Positions 9,307-18,482 of a stretch of 64,000 nucleotides of DNA are shown here, one piece after another. Numbering within the stretch: position 1 is the first letter of the stretch; every line of letters begins with the position of its first letter. The DNA is from an uncultured Collinsella sp. GTDB lineage: Bacteria; Actinomycetota; Coriobacteriia; Coriobacteriales; Coriobacteriaceae. Made by a program: the position numbers and the translations under genes. The stretch covers positions 1-64,000 of the forward strand of contig USOU01000004.1 in NCBI GenBank assembly GCA_900556415.1, in the 5' to 3' direction. Under the pieces are notes generated by a model, which was not told where the DNA came from, ran no database searches, and saw only the letters and a list, made by a program, of their open reading frames with translations.

Positions 9307-9382
9307 TGGTGGAGACGAGGGGAATCGAACCCCTGACCTCTTGACTGCCAGTCAAGCGCTCTCCCAGCTGAGCTACGCCCCC
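9307..9382 (-). tRNA. tRNA-Ala (anticodon GGC)
   Basis: A full cloverleaf on the minus strand: D-arm AGCTCAGCTGGGAGAGC, anticodon loop CTGGCAG (GGC), T-arm TTCGATTC and encoded CCA. Its 3' end faces the accessory segment with the ugd remnant. Confidence 0.95.
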
Positions 9383-9463
9383 GTGACGAGGAAATACTAT
9401 AGGGGAATGTTTTGCTTGATGCAAGAAGTTTTTTGGTTTGATTCTCACACTTACGGGTTTCCT

Positions 9464-9518
9464 GGGACGGCGGATAGAAAGAATCACTCTTCGAGCGATT
9501 GATTCTATCCGCCGTCCC
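9464..9518. repeat. 16-bp-arm inverted repeat between thiN and tRNA-Ala
   Basis: GGGACGGCGGATAGAA (9464-9479) is exactly complemented at 9503-9518. The interior can extend the hairpin around TTCG. It lies after the thiN stop and may terminate it, although no T-run follows. It resembles the other long intergenic inverted repeats of the window. Confidence 0.65.
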
Positions 9519-9542
9519 GATAAAACCCTGATGAGATGGCCT

Positions 9543-10184
9543 TTACTTGTAGAGGTAAGCAATGGCGGTTCCGGTGTGGACATGGATCGTGGCTGTTGAC
9601 CTGACGACGTTGCTAATGCCAGTGTCGGCCAACAAGCCCAGAGAGCTGTGATCTAGTTCCCACTCTAGGCCGTGTTCGCTTGCCACCGTCCCAAGCGCTA
9701 TGGCGATGATGGAGAACGTCTTGCCTTCGGCGCCTTCAATGGTCCACGATTCGCCTGCGTGAAGGATGCGGGCGACCACCCTGTCCTCGGCAATCCAGAC
9801 AGGGGCATCCTCGTAGCCTGCAAGCAGCCCCAGTACGGAAAGTGCCATATCCGGACGGCCGCCCGTAGCGCAGGTCGCAACCACTTCGGCACCCGGCCAG
9901 CGACGGCGGACGGAATCGAGCGCCAACGCCAGATCGCTATAGTCCTTGTACGGGTCATGGCGCTCAACTTCAAAGTCGGTGGCGGCATCGACCAGCGCGC
10001 GACCGGCGTCGCTCACTGTGTCGGCATCCCCCACATACACGTCGCAGCCCAGTCCCGCGCCCAGAAGCGAATCCAGCCCGCGGTCAACGGCGACAACGCG
10101 GTCGCACTCCCCCACTAGTCTGCGCAACAGATCAGCGCTCGCCACCACAGGCGAGCCGCAGACCACTAATACCTTGCAAGCCAC
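9543..10184 (-). CDS. thiN: Thiamine diphosphokinase
   Basis: A 213-residue protein matching thiamin pyrophosphokinase, which transfers pyrophosphate from ATP to thiamine to make thiamine diphosphate in the cytosol. Visible family marks are VVAVDRG (about 31-37), the acidic VGDADT (about 51-56), KDYSDLALAL (about 80-89) and the C-terminal beta domain ending ..LGLLADTGISNVV... Length fits the family. The gene follows the HAD phosphatase with a nine-base gap, so the two are probably co-transcribed. No TPP riboswitch was recognised upstream. Confidence 0.9.
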   Translation of the reverse strand: MACKVLVVCGSPVVASADLLRRLVGECDRVVAVDRGLDSLLGAGLGCDVYVGDADTVSDAGRALVDAATDFEVERHDPYKDYSDLALALDSVRRRWPGAEVVATCATGGRPDMALSVLGLLAGYEDAPVWIAEDRVVARILHAGESWTIEGAEGKTFSIIAIALGTVASEHGLEWELDHSSLGLLADTGISNVVRSTATIHVHTGTAIAYLYK

Positions 10185-10193
10185 AGCTCTCGC

Positions 10194-10883
10194 CTAGCCC
10201 TCAAACGAAAGCACGCGGGCCAGTTCCAGCTCCTCGTAGCTGTCGATAAAGATATCGCAGTTGGCGCGCACATCTTCGCGCTTCATGCGGCCGTGCGGGT
10301 CATAGATGCCCACGCGCTTAAAGCCTGCGGTGCCAGAGCTCTTAAGGCCAAAGACTGCGTCCTCAAACACCCACGCGCGCTCAAACTTGCACCCATGGCG
10401 CTCCTCAAGGCGGCGCAGCGCCAGCTCGTACACATCGGGGAACTGCTTGGAGCGTCCTGCCTCGCCCGTCGTGGTAACAAACTCCATGTAAGCGTCGAGC
10501 CCGGCACCAGCGAGCGCAGACTGCACCAGCTCGGCCGGCGTGGACGTGGCCACACCCATAGCGATTCCCGCCGCCTTTGCCTGCTCCAAAAAAGCTAGAA
10601 GCCCCTCGCGCGGGGGCACCTTGGAGTACCCATCAATCAAAATCTCGCCCAGCTCGCGATACAGCTCCTCGCCATTCGCGCCAATGCCCCACGTGTCGTG
10701 GTAGGCCTGGCACTCGTCCTCCAGCGACAGGTGCTCAAATTGGGCAAAGTCATCCACGGTCACGTCGATCCCATGACGGTGCAATAACTCGGGCTGGGCA
10801 TAGGCCCAAACGGGGGTGCTATTTACCAGTGTGCCATCGCAATCGAAAATAAAAGCAACCTTGGGAGCGGCGGTATGGGACAT
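10194..10883 (-). CDS. HAD-superfamily hydrolase (beta-phosphoglucomutase-like)
   Basis: A 229-residue protein. HAD motif I is FDCDGTLVNS, with the nucleophile and acid/base aspartates near residues 14-16. Motif II is in VATSTP, the motif III lysine is near GRSKQFPD, and motif IV is VFEDAVFGLKSS. A helical cap lies between motifs I and II, as in beta-phosphoglucomutases and sugar phosphatases, so it probably acts on a small sugar phosphate, but the substrate cannot be read from sequence. ATG at 10883 is preceded by GAAAGG. It diverges from glgB across a region rich in palindromes, which hints at joint control with glycogen metabolism. Confidence 0.8.
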   Translation of the reverse strand: MSHTAAPKVAFIFDCDGTLVNSTPVWAYAQPELLHRHGIDVTVDDFAQFEHLSLEDECQAYHDTWGIGANGEELYRELGEILIDGYSKVPPREGLLAFLEQAKAAGIAMGVATSTPAELVQSALAGAGLDAYMEFVTTTGEAGRSKQFPDVYELALRRLEERHGCKFERAWVFEDAVFGLKSSGTAGFKRVGIYDPHGRMKREDVRANCDIFIDSYEELELARVLSFEG

Positions 10884-10920
10884 AAACGGGCCTTTCGATG
10901 TCAAAGGGTAAACAACCTGC

Positions 10921-10934
10921 TAAAAACGTTTTAC
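10921..10934. promoter_or_regulatory. LacI-type operator candidate
   Basis: TAAAAACGTTTTAC contains a perfect palindrome centred on CG, the classical shape of LacI/GalR-family operators. A related GTAAAACGATTTTC lies upstream of the GH13-GH77 gene (20865-20878). Confidence 0.45.
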
Positions 10935-10969
10935 CAAACGTCAGCCAGACAATTTTGAAACCCAAATTG

Positions 10970-11012
10970 GTAAAACTGTCAAGAGTTTTACAAAACTGTC
11001 AAGAGTTTTACC
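10970..11012. promoter_or_regulatory. Two tandem overlapping palindromes upstream of glgB
   Basis: The unit AAAACTGTCAAGAGTTTTAC occurs twice in a row. Each copy is an inverted repeat of AAAACT and AGTTTT around GTCAAG. This looks like a double binding site for a regulator, placed about 225 bases before the glgB start. Confidence 0.45.
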
Positions 11013-11234
11013 ACGGCAATTCTGCCAGTGGTATAAACATGTCGCTTACCGATTAAACGCCCCCGCAAATCCGCTTTCGTCCATAAAACTAACGCACAGG
11101 TGTTATCGTAGTTTCTGCCGAAAGTTCCACCGAGCACGCGAGGTGGAACGAATCACAGAAACTTCGCCGTCCCTTCGATTCGTGCAGCCTTGGACCTTTC
11201 GCATCTAGTCACCAAGGCAACACGCTGCCGCGTC

Positions 11235-13484
11235 ATGATGGGATCAAACGTGAGCGATACAAAGCTAAAGCCAGCAACCAAAAAGCCTGCTACCCGTAAA
11301 GCCGCCCCGCATGCACCGGAGCTCACCAAGGACGATGTCTACCTGTTTGGCATCGGCACGTGGGAGCGCAGCTGGGAAAAGATGGGCGCGCATCCCGACA
11401 CGCAGAACCGTACGCGCGGCTGGCGTTTTTGCGTTTGGGCGCCCAACGTAAAGAGCGTCCATGTCATTGGTGAATTTAACGACTGGGATGAGCAAGCCAA
11501 CCCATTGGTGCCCGTGCATACGAGCGCTATCTGGGAAGGCTTTATTCCTGGCGCCGAGCAGGGTCAGCTCTATAAATATCTCATCGAGACCAACGAGGGC
11601 GAAAAGCTCTACAAGGCCGATCCGTACGCCTTTAAGGCCGAGTGCCCTCCGGGAACGGCGAGCGTGCTGTGGACTCTCGACGGCTACCAGTGGAACGACG
11701 CCGCGTGGCTCAAGCGCCGCGCCGGCCATAACCACATGTCGCAGCCCCTTAACATCTACGAGGTGCATATTGGCTCGTGGAAGCGCCACGGCGACGCGCC
11801 GCAGGGCGAGCCCGACGAGTACGGCAACTACCCCGGCCCCATGGACCCCTTCCCCGCGCAGCGCGGCGAGTTCTACACCTACGACGACCTGTCGGTGGAG
11901 CTCGTGGACTACGTGCGCGACATGGGCTACACGCATATCGAGGTCATGCCGCTTATGGAGCATCCCTTCGACGGCTCCTGGGGCTACCAGACGACCGGCT
12001 ATTACGCCGCCACGTCGCGCTACGGCAACCCGCAGCAGCTCATGCACTTTATCGATGCGTGCCACAAGGCGGGCATCGGCGTGATCATGGACTGGGTACC
12101 CGGCGGTTTTTGCGCCGACTCCCACGGCCTTGCCACCTTTAACGGCCACATGCTGTTTGAGCACGAGATTCACCCCAACTGGGGCACGCACAAGTTTGAC
12201 TTCGCCCGCGGCGAGGTCCGCTCCTTCCTGGTCTCCAACGTGCTGTATTGGCTCGAGAACTTCCACGTTGACGGCATTCGCATGGACGGCGTGTCCAGCA
12301 TGCTGTACCTCAACTTTGGCGTTGACGATCCGGGGCAAAAGAAGTTCAACAAGTACGGAACCGAGGAGGACCTGGACGCCAGCGCGTTTATCCGCCAGGT
12401 CAACTGCGCCGTGGAGGCCCACTTCCCCGACGTGATGATGATGGCCGAGGAGTCCACCGCGTGGCCGCTCGTAACCTATCCGCCGCAGGACGGCGGCCTG
12501 GGCTTCCACTACAAGTGGGACATGGGCTGGATGAATGACACCCTGCACTACATGCAGACCGATTTTCCGTGGCGTCCCGGCAACCACGGGCTGCTCACGT
12601 TCTCCATCATGTACGCCTTTACCGAAAACTTTATTTGCCCGCTGAGCCACGACGAGGTCGTGCACGGCAAGTGCTCGCTGATCGGTCGCATGCCGGGCGA
12701 CTGGTGGCGCCAGTTTGCGGGCCTGCGCACGCTGGCTTTCTACCAGATGACGCACCCCGGTGCCAAGCTCAACTTTATGGGCAACGAGATCGGACAGTTT
12801 ATTGAGTGGCGCTACTACGAGTCCATCCAGTGGTTCTTGACCGAGGAGTACGAGACCCACCGTCATCATCAAGCGTTTATCAAGGCACTCAACCACCTGT
12901 ACACCGCCGAGCCCGCCCTGTACGAGCGCGGCTACACCGACGACGGCTTTACCTGGATCGACGCGGACAACTCCAAGCAGTCCATCGTGAGCTTTGTGCG
13001 CCAGGGCGAGGACGTCGATGACGACCTGGTGATCCTGATCAACTTTGACCCGGCGAGCTACGAGAGCTTCCGCGTGGGCGTGCCGCGCGAGGGTGACTGG
13101 GAGGTCATCTTTGACTCCGACCGTCCCGAGTTTGGCGGCAGCGGATACGCCGGCGAGGAGCCCTACACCTGCTCGAGTGAGCCCTATCCCTGGAACGGGC
13201 AGATGGACTCCATCGAGATAAAGGTGCCCGGCCTGGCAGGCGTGGTGCTTAAGCGCCGCGGTCCCAGCAGCTATAAGCCGCCCGTGGTTGAGGCGCCCAA
13301 GAAGGCGACGCGCAAGCGTGCGTCCTCGGTGAAACCCAAGACCGCGGCTGCCAAGAAGGCTCCGGCCAAGGCGAAGGCTGCCAAGGCTTCGGCCAAGTCC
13401 ACCACGGCCAAAAAGGCAGCCACCAAAAAGACTGCTTCCAAGGCTAAGGCAGCTGCTGTTAAGGCTCCTGCCAAGAAAGCGTAA
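11235..13484 (+). CDS. glgB: 1,4-alpha-glucan branching enzyme with Lys/Ala-rich tail
   Basis: Makes alpha-1,6 branches in glycogen by transferring oligoglucan chains (GH13, CBM48). The N-terminal CBM48 is marked by FCVWAPN and VHVIGEFNDW. Catalytic-domain marks are YEVHIGSWKRH, VEVMPL-type region I, MDWVPGGFC, DGIRMDGVSSML (nucleophile Asp), MMAEEST (acid Glu) and LSHDEVVHGK. The catalytic protein ends near residue 680. A tail of about 70 residues follows, almost entirely Lys, Ala, Thr and Ser (..KKAPAKAKAAKASAKSTTAK..), like histone-H1 or HupB tails; this is unusual for GlgB. The start is uncertain: ATG at 11235 or 11238, or an upstream TTG at 11190, none with a strong Shine-Dalgarno. Confidence 0.92.
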   Translation: MMGSNVSDTKLKPATKKPATRKAAPHAPELTKDDVYLFGIGTWERSWEKMGAHPDTQNRTRGWRFCVWAPNVKSVHVIGEFNDWDEQANPLVPVHTSAIWEGFIPGAEQGQLYKYLIETNEGEKLYKADPYAFKAECPPGTASVLWTLDGYQWNDAAWLKRRAGHNHMSQPLNIYEVHIGSWKRHGDAPQGEPDEYGNYPGPMDPFPAQRGEFYTYDDLSVELVDYVRDMGYTHIEVMPLMEHPFDGSWGYQTTGYYAATSRYGNPQQLMHFIDACHKAGIGVIMDWVPGGFCADSHGLATFNGHMLFEHEIHPNWGTHKFDFARGEVRSFLVSNVLYWLENFHVDGIRMDGVSSMLYLNFGVDDPGQKKFNKYGTEEDLDASAFIRQVNCAVEAHFPDVMMMAEESTAWPLVTYPPQDGGLGFHYKWDMGWMNDTLHYMQTDFPWRPGNHGLLTFSIMYAFTENFICPLSHDEVVHGKCSLIGRMPGDWWRQFAGLRTLAFYQMTHPGAKLNFMGNEIGQFIEWRYYESIQWFLTEEYETHRHHQAFIKALNHLYTAEPALYERGYTDDGFTWIDADNSKQSIVSFVRQGEDVDDDLVILINFDPASYESFRVGVPREGDWEVIFDSDRPEFGGSGYAGEEPYTCSSEPYPWNGQMDSIEIKVPGLAGVVLKRRGPSSYKPPVVEAPKKATRKRASSVKPKTAAAKKAPAKAKAAKASAKSTTAKKAATKKTASKAKAAAVKAPAKKA

Positions 13485-13578
13485 CAAAGGCGTTACCACT
13501 GTGATTACCCGTCCCGTGGGGGCGTAGGATACATGTCATAACCGTTCCGGGAGAAACATCCCCGGGGGAAAGGAACGT

Positions 13579-16005
13579 ATGAATAAGATCTTCGACAACA
13601 AGCAGGAGTTTACCGAGCTCTATCGCGATGCCGTCATGAGCATCAGTGGCAAGAGCATCGAGGCCGCCAGCGACCTCGACCGCTTTAACGCCCTGGCCAA
13701 GCTCGTGGCCGAAAAGGCCCGCACCGTTGCCACCAAGAGTGACGCCCGCGTCACCGCCGAGGGCAAGAAGCGCGTGTACTACTTCTCGATCGAGTTTTTG
13801 ATTGGCCGCCTGCTCGACAACTACCTGCTCAACTTTGGCGTGCGCGACATGGTCGCCGAGGCGCTCGACGACATGGGCTTTGACTTGTCCGTCATCGAGA
13901 ACCAGGAGCCCGATCCGGCACTGGGCAACGGTGGCCTGGGCCGTCTGGCCGCATGCTTCCTGGATTCCATGGCAGCCGAGGGCATTGCCGGCTACGGCAA
14001 CGGCATGCGCTACCGCTACGGCCTGTTTAAGCAGGAGATCGTCAACGGCAGCCAGGTCGAGGCCACCGACGAGTGGCTCACCCACGGCTATCCCTGGGAG
14101 GTCCGCCGTCAGGACAAGGCCGTGACCATTAAGTTTGGCGGCCATGTTGAGGGCTTTGAGGAGAACGGCCGCACGTTCTACCGCACGGTGGACACGCAGG
14201 ATATCCTGGCCGTCCCTTATGACATCCCCGTTGTGGGCTATGCCGGCGAGACCGTCAACAAGCTGCGCGTCTGGGCCGCCGAGCCGGTCGAGGAGCACTT
14301 CGATCTGGAGGCCTTCAACCGCGGCGACTATGCCCTGGCCGATGCCGAGCGCGCCGAGGCCGAGGCCATCAGCGCCATCCTCTACCCCAACGACGCCGGC
14401 GAGCACGGCCGTCTGCTGCGTCTAAAGCAGGAGTACCTGTTTGTATCGGCCGGCATCTACAGCCTGCTCGACACCTTTGAGAAGGAGCACGGCGCGAACT
14501 GGGAGCTGTTGCCGCAGTTTGTGGCCATCCATACCAACGATACCCACCCCGCTATGTGCGGCCCCGAACTCATGCGTATCCTCATCGACGAGAAGAAGCT
14601 CGAGTGGGACGACGCCTGGAACATCGTGACGCAGGTCGTGAGCTACACCAACCACACCATCCTGCCCGAAGCCCTGGAGAAGTGGCCCATCGGCACGTTC
14701 TCCAAGCTGCTCCCCCGCGTGTACCAGATTATTGACGAGATCAGCCGTCGTTGGCACGAGTCCTTCGACACCACGCAGGAGGGCTGGCAGGAGCGTCTGC
14801 GCCAGACCGCCATTCTGTGGGACGGCGAGATTCGCATGGCCAACCTGTCTGTGATCTGCAGCCATAGCGTCAACGGCGTGGCGAAGATCCACTCCGACAT
14901 CATCAAGAACATCGTGCTCAAGGACTTCTATGCCTTGACGCCCGAGAAGTTCAACAACAAGACCAACGGCATCTCGCACCGCCGCTTCTTTGCCGAGGCC
15001 AACCCCACCTACGCCAAGCTCGTGACCGAGGCCATTGGCGACGGCTGGCTTAAGGACGCCTTTGAGCTGGAGAAACTCAAGCAGTTTAAGGACGACACCG
15101 AGTTCCTGAAGGCCGTGGGTGCCTCCAAGCGCGCCAACAAGGAGCGTCTGGCCGCCTACGTTAAGGCCGAGACCGGTCTGGTTATTGACCCCAACACCGT
15201 CTTCGATGTCCAGGTAAAGCGCTTCCACGCCTACAAGCGCCAGCTCATGAACATCATGAAGGTGATGGACATCTACAACCGTCGCATCGCCGATCCCAAC
15301 TTCCACGTGACGCCGACGACCTTCATCTTTAGCGGCAAGGCTGCCTCGAGCTACACCTTTGCCAAGGAGACCATCCGCCTGATCAACTCCGTCGCCGACG
15401 TCATCAACAACGACGCCCGCGTGAACGAGGTCATGAAGGTCTGCTTTATCCCCAACTTCCGCGTGAGCAACGCCCAGCTCATCTACCCCGCCGCCGAGAT
15501 CTCGGAGCAGATCTCCACGGCTGGCAAGGAGGCCTCGGGCACGTCCAACATGAAGCTCATGATGAACGGCGCCATTACGCTGGGCACCCTCGACGGCGCC
15601 AACATCGAGATTGCCGACCTGGCCGGTCGCGAGAACGAGGCCATCTTTGGCCTGACCGCCCCCGAGGTCGAGCAGCTCTGGGCATCGAACAGCTACTTTG
15701 CGTGGGATACGCTCAACGGCGACCGCGAGCGCCTGGGCCGCGTGATGGACGAGCTCAAGGACAACACCTTTGCGGGTCTTTCGGGCAACTTCGAGAGTAT
15801 CTACAACGAGCTCATGAACAACAACGACCCCGACCTGGTCATGGCCGATTTCCGCAGCTACGTGGATGCATGGGAAAAGCTCACCGGCAGCTACGGCGAC
15901 CAGGAGACCTGGAACCGCAAGGCCCTGCTCAACACCGCCTCGAGCGGCTGGTTCTCGAGCGACCGCACCATTCGCGAGTACCGCGACGATATCTGGCACG
16001 CATAA
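13579..16005 (+). CDS. glgP: Glycogen/maltodextrin phosphorylase
   Basis: An 808-residue GT35 enzyme releasing glucose 1-phosphate from glycogen ends with pyridoxal phosphate as cofactor. Seen: YFSIEFLIGRLLDNYLLNFG near residue 70, the glycine-rich NGGLGRLAACFLDS, the HTNDTHPAM region, and the PLP-site block EASGTSNMKLMMNGAITLGT with its lysine near residue 660. GANIEI follows. Length is normal for bacterial GlgP. A strong ribosome binding site (GGGGGAAAGGA) precedes ATG at 13579. It lies 94 bases after glgB and 106 before glgC, so the block is probably one operon or a set of closely coupled units. Confidence 0.96.
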   Translation: MNKIFDNKQEFTELYRDAVMSISGKSIEAASDLDRFNALAKLVAEKARTVATKSDARVTAEGKKRVYYFSIEFLIGRLLDNYLLNFGVRDMVAEALDDMGFDLSVIENQEPDPALGNGGLGRLAACFLDSMAAEGIAGYGNGMRYRYGLFKQEIVNGSQVEATDEWLTHGYPWEVRRQDKAVTIKFGGHVEGFEENGRTFYRTVDTQDILAVPYDIPVVGYAGETVNKLRVWAAEPVEEHFDLEAFNRGDYALADAERAEAEAISAILYPNDAGEHGRLLRLKQEYLFVSAGIYSLLDTFEKEHGANWELLPQFVAIHTNDTHPAMCGPELMRILIDEKKLEWDDAWNIVTQVVSYTNHTILPEALEKWPIGTFSKLLPRVYQIIDEISRRWHESFDTTQEGWQERLRQTAILWDGEIRMANLSVICSHSVNGVAKIHSDIIKNIVLKDFYALTPEKFNNKTNGISHRRFFAEANPTYAKLVTEAIGDGWLKDAFELEKLKQFKDDTEFLKAVGASKRANKERLAAYVKAETGLVIDPNTVFDVQVKRFHAYKRQLMNIMKVMDIYNRRIADPNFHVTPTTFIFSGKAASSYTFAKETIRLINSVADVINNDARVNEVMKVCFIPNFRVSNAQLIYPAAEISEQISTAGKEASGTSNMKLMMNGAITLGTLDGANIEIADLAGRENEAIFGLTAPEVEQLWASNSYFAWDTLNGDRERLGRVMDELKDNTFAGLSGNFESIYNELMNNNDPDLVMADFRSYVDAWEKLTGSYGDQETWNRKALLNTASSGWFSSDRTIREYRDDIWHA

Positions 16006-16040
16006 AGGCCGCGAGCTCCCTTTGCCAGCACGGCATTACT

Positions 16041-16071
16041 CGACGGGCGCGACCGAGCGCCGCGCCCGTCG
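16041..16071 (+). other. Intercistronic stem-loop glgP-glgC
   Basis: CGACGGGCGCG (16041-16051) and CGCGCCCGTCG (16061-16071) form a perfect 11-bp hairpin without a T-run. It is more likely an mRNA-stability or attenuation element than a full terminator. Confidence 0.5.
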
Positions 16072-16111
16072 CTAATGGGTTTAAGAACATCGATGACAGA
16101 AGGAGAAATCG

Positions 16112-17260
16112 ATGAGTAAGATAGAATGCATCGCGATGCTCCTCGCAGGAGGACAGGGCAGCCGATTGGGGGCACTCACCCAAAAGATCGCTAAGCCGGC
16201 GGTTAGCTTTGGTGGCAAGTTCCGCATTATCGACTTTTCACTCTCCAACTGCTCCAACTCGGGCATCGACACGGTGGGCGTTCTGACGCAGTATCGCCCC
16301 TACCTGCTGCATGCCTACGTAGGCTCCGGCGAGGCGTGGGATCTGGACAGCCGCGACGGCGGCGTGTCGATCCTGCCGCCGTACGAGACGCAGACCGGTG
16401 GCGCCTGGTATGCGGGCACGGCCGACGCCATTACGCAGAACCTCGACTACATCAAGGCCAACGACCCCAAGTACGTCCTGATTCTTTCGGGCGATCACCT
16501 GTATCGCATGGACTACCGCAAGATGCTCAAGACGCACATTGAGAACAACGCCGACCTCACGGTGAGCGTTATGCCCGTGCCGTGGGAGGAGGCCAGCCGC
16601 TTTGGCATCCTGACCACCGACCCCGAGGACGGTCGCATCACCAAGTTCACCGAGAAGCCCGATAAGCCCGATTCGAACCTTGCGTCCATGGGCATCTACA
16701 TCTTTTCGGCCGACGTGCTGATCGAGGCCCTTGAGGAGGACGCTCTGGACCAGCGCTCGAGCCACGACTTTGGCAAGGACATCATCCCCAAGCTGCTCGG
16801 TGAGGGCAAGCGCCTATACAGCTACGAGTTCCACGGCTTTTGGAAGGACGTCGGCACCATCGCCAGCTTCCACGAGACCTCGATGGACCTGCTGGGCAAC
16901 AACCCCGAGTTCGACCTGTTCGACAAGCACTTCCCCATCATGTCCAACATCACCACGCGACCGCCGCACTACATTGGTCCGGACGGCCGCCTGGACGACT
17001 GCCTGGTCTCCAACGGCTGCAAGATCTACGGCACCGCTCGCCACTCGATCCTTTCGACCGATGTCATCATCGAGGAGCGCGCTGTGGTCGAGGACTCCGT
17101 GCTGCTGCCGGGTGCGCACGTTAAGAGCGGCGCGCACATCTGCCGCGCCATTTTGGGCGAGAACTCCACGGTCGAAGAGGGCGTGAAGCTCGGCTCTGTC
17201 GATACCACCAAGGATACGGCCGTCGTTGGAAATGACGTCGTTATCGGGAAGGGGGAATGA
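16112..17260 (+). CDS. glgC: Glucose-1-phosphate adenylyltransferase
   Basis: A 382-residue enzyme making ADP-glucose from ATP and glucose 1-phosphate, the committed step of glycogen synthesis. The N-terminal pyrophosphorylase motif is [14 protein letters not shown], followed by [26 protein letters not shown] marks the catalytic Asp, and [10 protein letters not shown] the glucose-1-phosphate site. A left-handed beta-helix of hexapeptide repeats fills the C-terminus. Ribosome binding site AGAAGGAGAAATCG precedes ATG. glgD follows four bases after the stop, so the two subunits are made together, as in other GlgC-GlgD pairs. Confidence 0.96.
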   Translation: MSKIECIAMLLAGGQGSRLGALTQKIAKPAVSFGGKFRIIDFSLSNCSNSGIDTVGVLTQYRPYLLHAYVGSGEAWDLDSRDGGVSILPPYETQTGGAWYAGTADAITQNLDYIKANDPKYVLILSGDHLYRMDYRKMLKTHIENNADLTVSVMPVPWEEASRFGILTTDPEDGRITKFTEKPDKPDSNLASMGIYIFSADVLIEALEEDALDQRSSHDFGKDIIPKLLGEGKRLYSYEFHGFWKDVGTIASFHETSMDLLGNNPEFDLFDKHFPIMSNITTRPPHYIGPDGRLDDCLVSNGCKIYGTARHSILSTDVIIEERAVVEDSVLLPGAHVKSGAHICRAILGENSTVEEGVKLGSVDTTKDTAVVGNDVVIGKGE

Positions 17261-17264
17261 TCCG

Positions 17265-18392
17265 ATGATCAATCGCAAGGCCATCGGTTATATCACCGCT
17301 AACTACTCTTCGACCTACGGCAGCGTGCTGCTCAAGGACCGCCCCATCGCGTCCGTTCCGTTTTTGGGCCGCTACCGCCTGATCGACTTCCCGCTGTCCA
17401 ACATGATGAATGCCGGCATTAAGACCGTCGGCGTCGTCATGCCGGGCAACTACCGCTCGCTGATCGATCACGTGGGCTCGGGCAAGGACTGGGGCCTGGA
17501 CCGCAAGAAGGGCGGCCTGTTCATGGTGCCCGGCAACGCGTATGGCACCACCAAGGGCGGCATGCGCTTCCTGCTGCGCGACATCATCTCCAACAAGACG
17601 CTGTTCCAGCGCTCGGACAAGCCCTATGTTGTGATGATGGGCACCAACATCATCTTTAACATGGACCTCAACACCATCATCGACGCGCACGAGAACTCCG
17701 GTGCCCAGATGACCGTGGTGTACTGCAAGGCCACGCACAACGTCGATGACGAGACCAAACTCGAAATTAACGAGAACGGCCGCCTGACGGGCGTGAGCGC
17801 CGGCGTCGTGTACGGCGACAACGCCTCTATGGACTGCTGCATCGTCAACCGCGAGACGCTACTCGAGATCATCGACCACTACCAGGCCGCCGACTATCTG
17901 GACCTGCTCGAGGCACTCCAAGGCGACTTTGGCAACATCGACGTGTGCAGCTACGAGTACAAGGGCGAGGTCGTGGGCGTGTTTAGCGAGAAGTCGCTGT
18001 ATCGCCGCAGCATGGACCTGCTCGACCAGACCGTGGCCGACCAGCTCTTCGATCCCGAGCGCCCGATCCTGACCAAGGCTCACGACGTGCCGCCTTCGCG
18101 CTATGCGACCGGCAGCCACGCGTGCAACTCGATCATTTCTGCCGGCTGCATCATCAAGGGCACCGTGCGCAACTCGATCCTGTCGCGCGGCGTCGTGGTC
18201 GAGGAGGGCGCCTCGGTGACCAACTCGATCATCAACCAGAGCTGCATCATCAAGAGCGGCGCACGCGTCGAGAACGCCATTTTGGACAAGAACAACGTGG
18301 TTCCCACCAACACCGAGCTTCGCGGCACGCCCGAGAACATTCTGGTGCTGGGCAAGGCTCCGTTAACTTCCGACACCACCATCGTACGTTAA
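17265..18392 (+). CDS. glgD: Glucose-1-phosphate adenylyltransferase regulatory subunit
   Basis: A 375-residue GlgC paralogue. ATG at 17265 is preceded by GGGGGA in the glgC end; the longer frame from 17226 overlaps glgC and is not needed. The N-terminus lacks the GGxGxRL nucleotide motif of GlgC and instead reads ITANYSSTYGSVLLKDRPIA. It keeps the FLGRYRLIDFPLSNMMNAGI fold region and the C-terminal hexapeptide helix (..SCIIKSGARVENAILDKN..). In characterised bacteria GlgD is largely inactive alone but changes activity and allostery of the GlgC/GlgD heterotetramer; the same is expected here. Confidence 0.92.
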   Translation: MINRKAIGYITANYSSTYGSVLLKDRPIASVPFLGRYRLIDFPLSNMMNAGIKTVGVVMPGNYRSLIDHVGSGKDWGLDRKKGGLFMVPGNAYGTTKGGMRFLLRDIISNKTLFQRSDKPYVVMMGTNIIFNMDLNTIIDAHENSGAQMTVVYCKATHNVDDETKLEINENGRLTGVSAGVVYGDNASMDCCIVNRETLLEIIDHYQAADYLDLLEALQGDFGNIDVCSYEYKGEVVGVFSEKSLYRRSMDLLDQTVADQLFDPERPILTKAHDVPPSRYATGSHACNSIISAGCIIKGTVRNSILSRGVVVEEGASVTNSIINQSCIIKSGARVENAILDKNNVVPTNTELRGTPENILVLGKAPLTSDTTIVR

Positions 18393-18423
18393 CGTTGGCA
18401 CCGCAACATCGCTCGTAACATGT

Positions 18424-18459
18424 AGAATAGCCGCCCGGTTAGCGCCAGGCGGCTATTCT
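18424..18459 (+). other. Perfect 12-bp stem-loop in glgA leader
   Basis: AGAATAGCCGCC (18424-18435) pairs exactly with GGCGGCTATTCT (18448-18459). There is no T-run. It ends 23 bases before the glgA start, so it may act as an mRNA processing, attenuation or stability element between glgD and glgA. Confidence 0.5.
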
Positions 18460-18482
18460 CGAATTACAACATGGGAGACAAT

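Larger units (their letters stand above)
10884..11234. other. Divergent control region between HAD gene and glgB
   Basis: About 350 bases without genes. It contains the three palindromes listed at 10921-11012. Promoters for both directions should lie here, but no unambiguous -35/-10 pair was assigned. Confidence 0.5.

Noticed and set aside
1871..9382. Complete integrative element between tRNA-Val and tRNA-Ala
   Set aside because: No integrase, excisionase or duplicated tRNA 3' end was seen, so only a decayed accessory region can be claimed.
9158..9583. 141-codon minus-strand open frame
   Set aside because: It runs through the tRNA-Ala gene and its terminator; the GVAQLGERLTGSQEVRGSI-type sequence is the usual translation of a tRNA.
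10185..10200. TPP riboswitch for thiN
   Set aside because: thiN follows the HAD gene by nine bases, leaving no room for an aptamer.
11265..13499. 744-codon minus-strand open frame
   Set aside because: Antisense shadow of glgB with low-complexity content.
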